Source of the DNA: Arthrobacter pascens
GTDB lineage: Bacteria; Actinomycetota; Actinomycetes; Actinomycetales; Micrococcaceae
DNA length: 64,000 nt
Direction: 5' to 3'
Assembly (NCBI RefSeq): GCF_030815585.1
Contig: NZ_JAUSWY010000001.1
Location: 4,665,876 to 4,729,875, forward strand
Part shown: in pieces, positions 60,576 through 64,000 of the stretch
Layout: every line of letters starts with the position of its first letter
Numbering within the stretch: position 1 is the stretch's first letter
Notes under the pieces: model-generated
Told to the model about the DNA's origin: nothing
Seen by the model: the letters and a program-made list of their open reading frames with translations, nothing else
The model's database searches: none
Position numbers and translations under genes: made by a program

Positions 60576-60604
60576 TAGAATTTTGTGAATCGTGAACGTT
60601 CACG
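60576..60604 (+). promoter_or_regulatory. lacZ promoter -10 and LacI-type operator
   Basis: CGTGAACGTTCACG (60591-60604) is a perfect palindrome with the central CG of LacI-family operators. A -10-like TAGAAT lies at 60576-60581, ten bases before it. Repressor there would cover the transcript start. The GTG inside it is in frame with lacZ but is not a likely start. Confidence 0.75.
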
Positions 60605-60663
60605 AGGCGTCCAAGTCCGCGTCTGAGGCGGCACTCCCCAACACTCTGGAGCAAGGAATATCC

Positions 60664-63600
60664 ATGTCAGTACAGTCACCCTCCGCGCCGGTGGAGAGCA
60701 GCCCGGACACCGCGGTTCAGCGCCGCGCCCTGGAGCTTGCTGCAGGAGCAGTTCAGGAGCTGGCCTCTGTGGCGCCTGCCCGCGGCACCCTGCCGGCACG
60801 CGCATATCTGCACAGCGACGCCCCCCGGAAATCCCTTAACGGTGAGTGGCAATTCCGCCTCAGCTCCGGCATCCGGCAGGCACCGGAGGACGGCTGGCAG
60901 CGCGGCGGTGACACGGCAGGCTTCGAAGGGCTTCCCGTTCCCTCAAGCTGGCCCATGCACGGGCACGGCTCGCCGTGGTACACCAACGTCCAGTACCCGT
61001 TCGCTGTGGAGCCGCCCCATGTGCCGGAGGCCAATCCGGTCGGTGACCACCTGGTGGAGTTCCAGGCGGGACCTGAGTTCTTCCCGCGGGCCGCCCTCCG
61101 GTTCGACGGCATCGAGTCCGCCGGTACAGTGTGGCTCAACGGAACGGAGCTCGGAACCACGCGGGGCAGCCGGCTGGCGCATGAGTTCGACGTGACCGGC
61201 ATCCTGGTCCAGGGCAGGAACATCCTGGCCGTGCGCGTTGCCCAGTTCTCCGCGGCCAGCTACCTGGAGGACCAGGACATGTGGTGGCTGCCGGGCATCT
61301 TCCGGGATGTCACACTGCAGTCCCGGCCCGACTCCGGCATTGACGACGTGTTCGTCCACGCTGACTACGACAACCACACCGGTGACGGCATTCTGCGCGT
61401 TGAGGCGAGCCGAGGCGGCGAGGCGATTGACGCCGTCGTACGAATCCCCGAACTGGGGCTGGAACTGGCGGCAGGCAGCGAACACCGCGTTCCGCAGATT
61501 TCGCCCTGGTCCGCTGAGCTGCCGCGGCTCTACGAGGCGACCGTCAGCGCGCCCGGCGAGACAGTGGCCCTGCAGCTCGGCTTCCGCAGCATCACCATCG
61601 AGGACGCCCAGTTCAAAGTCAACGGCCAGCGGATCCTGCTTCGCGGCGTCAACCGGCATGAGCACCATCCGCGCCTTGGCAGGGCCGTGCCCCGGGACGT
61701 GATGGAGGATGAGCTGCGCCTCATGAAGCAGCACAACATCAATGCCATACGCTCCTCCCACTATCCCCCGCACCCTGACTTCCTCGCGCTTGCGGACCAG
61801 CTGGGCTTCTACGTCGTGCTTGAATGCGACCTCGAAACCCATGGGTTTGAAAGCGGCGGCTGGAAGCAAAACCCGAGCGACGACCCGCAGTGGGAATCCG
61901 CCTTGGTGGACAGGATGCGCCGCACTGTGGAGCGCGACAAGAACCATGCGGCCGTGATCATGTGGTCCCTGGGTAACGAGGCAGGCACCGGCCGGAACCT
62001 TGCTGAGATGTCGCGCTGGACGAAGCACCGCGACCCATCACGGCCCATTCACTATGAGGGCGACTCGACCTCGGCCTATGTGGATGTCTACTCCCGGATG
62101 TATGCCAGCCATGCTGAAACCGCGCTCATCGGCCAGGGCATTGAGGAGCCGCTGGAGGATCCGGCGCTGGATGCCCGGCGCCGCGCCATGCCTTTCGTCC
62201 TCTGCGAGTACGTCCACGCGATGGGTAACGGCCCCGGTGGCATGTCTGAGTATCAGGACTTGTTTGACCGCTACCCACGGCTGATGGGTGGGTTCGTGTG
62301 GGAGTGGCTGGAGCACGGCATCACCGTCACGGCCGCGGATGGCCAGGAGCACTTCGCATACGGCGGTGACTTCGGTGAGGAAATTCACGACGGCAACTTC
62401 GTTACTGACGGGCTGGTGGACGCGAACCGCAAGCCCCGGCCCGGCCTGCTGGACTTCAAGAAGGTCATCGCGCCGCTGAAAATTGCCGTGGCGGAGGACT
62501 GGTCCGGCTTCACCCTGCGCAACGGCTTTGACTTCGCGGACACGTCGACGCTCAGCTTCCGCTACGTGGTGGAGGCCGACGGCGTTACGCTCGACGGCGG
62601 CACGGTGGACGTTGCGCCGTTGGCGCCTGGTGCGGAGGCGCAGATGGAACTCCCAGCCGGCCTTGCCGGACTCGGCGCCGGACGCCCGGCGGTACTCACC
62701 GTCAGCGCAGTTCTTGCTACAGACACGGAATGGGCAGCAGCGGGTCATGAGCTTGCCTGGGGCCAGGGAGCCCGTGACCTGGCGGTGGCCGAGCAGCCTG
62801 TTGCTATCGAACAGGTGGACGTCCAGGCAGCCGAACTGCGGCTGGGGCCGGTGGTTTTCGACCGTGTCTCAGGCCTGCCGGCCTCCATCGGCGAAGTGCC
62901 TGTGGAGGATCTGCGGCTGGTGCTCTGGTGGGCGCCCACTGACAACGACTTTGGCCGCGAATGGACCGATCCTGACCAGAGGCCCCTGGCTACGCAGTGG
63001 GTGGAGGCTGGGCTCGACCGGCTCCATTCCCGTCTGCTGGGCATCTCGGCCGCTCCATCACCGGACGGTGGTGATGTGCTGACGGTGCGGACCCGAATGG
63101 GCGCTGCCGGCAAGCAGTTCGGTGTGCTGGTGGACTATTCGTGGTCCAGCGACGGTCAGTCCGTGGCCCTGCGGACCGAGGTACGTCCGGACGGCGAATG
63201 GATCAATGGCGGCTACGCCGTGGAATGGGCGCGGATCGGGCTCGAAATCGTGCTGGGCGCGCAGACCAAGACTGTGGCATGGTTCGGCCAGGGCCCGCAC
63301 CAGAGCTACGCGGATACCGGCCAGGGCACCAGAATGGGTTGGTTCGAGCTGCCACTGGAGGAATTGGACGTGGACTATGTGCGCCCGCAGGAGTCAGGCG
63401 CCCGGTCAGCAGTGCGCACCGCAGCTCTGGAGCTCGACGCCGGCACGCTTGACGTTTCCGGCGCACGTTTCGCATTGACGGTACGCCCCTACAGTCAGGA
63501 TGTCCTGGCTGCCGCCCGGCACCGGACCGACCTGGTTCCCGATGGGCGCAGCTACGTCTACGTGGACCACGCCCTCCGTGGCGTAGGTACCGCAGCTTGC

Positions 63601-63678
63601 GGACCAGGAGTGCTGGAGCCGTACCGGCTGCAGCCCCGCGAAGCGGACTTCACCGTGGTGCTACGCGTGCGGCGTTGA
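60664..63678 (+). CDS. lacZ: Beta-galactosidase, GH2 family
   Basis: A 1004-residue enzyme, about the length of E. coli LacZ. It has the sugar-binding jelly roll (KSLNGEWQFRL), GVNRHEHHPRLGRAVP, acid/base Glu439 in WSLGNEAGTGRN, nucleophile Glu515 in LCEYVHAMGNG, and the C-terminal small-chain domain (WWAPTDNDFGREW). It hydrolyses lactose or other beta-galactosides in the cytoplasm. I start it at the ATG after GCAAGGAATATCC, not at the GTG inside the operator. Confidence 0.94.
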   Translation: MSVQSPSAPVESSPDTAVQRRALELAAGAVQELASVAPARGTLPARAYLHSDAPRKSLNGEWQFRLSSGIRQAPEDGWQRGGDTAGFEGLPVPSSWPMHGHGSPWYTNVQYPFAVEPPHVPEANPVGDHLVEFQAGPEFFPRAALRFDGIESAGTVWLNGTELGTTRGSRLAHEFDVTGILVQGRNILAVRVAQFSAASYLEDQDMWWLPGIFRDVTLQSRPDSGIDDVFVHADYDNHTGDGILRVEASRGGEAIDAVVRIPELGLELAAGSEHRVPQISPWSAELPRLYEATVSAPGETVALQLGFRSITIEDAQFKVNGQRILLRGVNRHEHHPRLGRAVPRDVMEDELRLMKQHNINAIRSSHYPPHPDFLALADQLGFYVVLECDLETHGFESGGWKQNPSDDPQWESALVDRMRRTVERDKNHAAVIMWSLGNEAGTGRNLAEMSRWTKHRDPSRPIHYEGDSTSAYVDVYSRMYASHAETALIGQGIEEPLEDPALDARRRAMPFVLCEYVHAMGNGPGGMSEYQDLFDRYPRLMGGFVWEWLEHGITVTAADGQEHFAYGGDFGEEIHDGNFVTDGLVDANRKPRPGLLDFKKVIAPLKIAVAEDWSGFTLRNGFDFADTSTLSFRYVVEADGVTLDGGTVDVAPLAPGAEAQMELPAGLAGLGAGRPAVLTVSAVLATDTEWAAAGHELAWGQGARDLAVAEQPVAIEQVDVQAAELRLGPVVFDRVSGLPASIGEVPVEDLRLVLWWAPTDNDFGREWTDPDQRPLATQWVEAGLDRLHSRLLGISAAPSPDGGDVLTVRTRMGAAGKQFGVLVDYSWSSDGQSVALRTEVRPDGEWINGGYAVEWARIGLEIVLGAQTKTVAWFGQGPHQSYADTGQGTRMGWFELPLEELDVDYVRPQESGARSAVRTAALELDAGTLDVSGARFALTVRPYSQDVLAAARHRTDLVPDGRSYVYVDHALRGVGTAACGPGVLEPYRLQPREADFTVVLRVRR

Positions 63679-63746
63679 GTACCGCCTGATGTGACCCAGT
63701 CCGCAGGGAAGAGCTTTCGCCGATCGCTTCCTCCCGGCGGCTCTCG

Positions 63747-63788
63747 AGGCCTCCAGAATCCCCGCCAATTCAGGGATTCTGGAGGCCT
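63747..63788. terminator. Rho-independent terminator after lacZ
   Basis: A perfect 16-base stem, AGGCCTCCAGAATCCC with its complement, ten-base loop, followed by TTT. It lies 69 bases after the stop. Confidence 0.88.
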
Positions 63789-63810
63789 TTTGCATGCCCC
63801 GGGCCCGGAT

Positions 63811-64000
63811 TTGCGGTGGGGGTTCCGGCCGTGTATTGTTTTCTGAGTCGCCGCCGCTGAAGCGGAAAAATAGCGACCAACCCCCTCTTCAACAGCCTGA
63901 AAATGGCACGCAAATTAGCGTGCCGGATGCAGGTGGGGCCGTTTTGCCGAAGCGCAGAATTGCGGAAACGCTGATTTGCAAAGCTCCTGGAAACCGGGTA
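63811..64000 (+). promoter_or_regulatory. Promoter and leader of a probable second rRNA operon
   Basis: TTGCGG (63811-63816) and TATTGT (63834-63839), 17 apart, repeat the layout at 53109-53137. After it come AGTCGCCGC, ATTTGCAA and GGAAACCGGGTA, as in the first leader. In the first operon 16S starts about 250 bases after GGAAACCGGGTA, so the second 16S would lie just outside the window. Confidence 0.7.

Noticed and set aside
60592..60663. Upstream GTG start of lacZ
   Set aside because: It lies inside the perfect operator palindrome, and a better ribosome site stands before the ATG at 60664.

Overview
The window is chromosomal DNA from a high-GC actinobacterium. The 16S rRNA, the lack of a tRNA gene between 16S and 23S, cysteine-free ribosomal proteins and gene content fit Arthrobacter or Pseudarthrobacter (family Micrococcaceae); this is inferred from sequence memory, not from a search.

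Layout. 1-1124: partial GNAT acetyltransferase fused to an AAA ATPase. 1237-11122: a complete-looking non-phosphorylative L-fucose catabolic locus: divergent hydrolase/dehydrogenase pair on the minus strand, and dehydratase, mutarotase, aldose dehydrogenase, lactonase and a three-gene sugar ABC transporter on the plus strand, closed by a FadR-type regulator. Near-identical palindromes lie in the divergent promoter and before the regulator gene. 11213-16152: a minus-strand asparagine operon (regulator, asparaginase, aspartase, permease). 16345-17852: hipBA toxin-antitoxin pair. 17918-30997: mixed metabolic and unknown genes, including a GH32 fructan hydrolase with an unusual N-terminus, an Hsp15-like S4 protein, a sulfite-oxidase-family enzyme, two aldo/keto reductases, an acyl-CoA dehydrogenase and several small membrane proteins. 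31249-37050: jetABC, the SMC part of a Wadjet/MksBEF system with no jetD beside it.

Downstream of jetC lies a tandem array with a 32-base period, split by an IS3-family element which is itself split by an IS256-family element; both insertions keep target duplications. 40163-46319: an FBP-domain protein and an iron-siderophore uptake operon whose two permease genes each carry, in frame near the 5' end, the same hairpin-forming element. 46420-48050: an IS110-family element with a long 5' non-coding segment. Then come a GH16 lipoprotein, two SGNH hydrolase paralogues, a MarR regulator and a YCII protein.

52166-52878: rpmB-rpmG-rpsN, coding for zinc-independent forms of L28, L33 and S14. 53109-59150: a full rRNA operon (16S-23S-5S) with promoter, processing stems and terminator. 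A second set of 32-base repeats separates it from a lacI-type repressor and a GH2 beta-galactosidase. The last 190 bases repeat the promoter and leader design of the rRNA operon, so a second rRNA operon probably starts just past the window end.

The most novel observations are the in-frame palindromic elements in the siderophore permeases and the 32-base repeat family with a constant 19-base head and array-specific tails.
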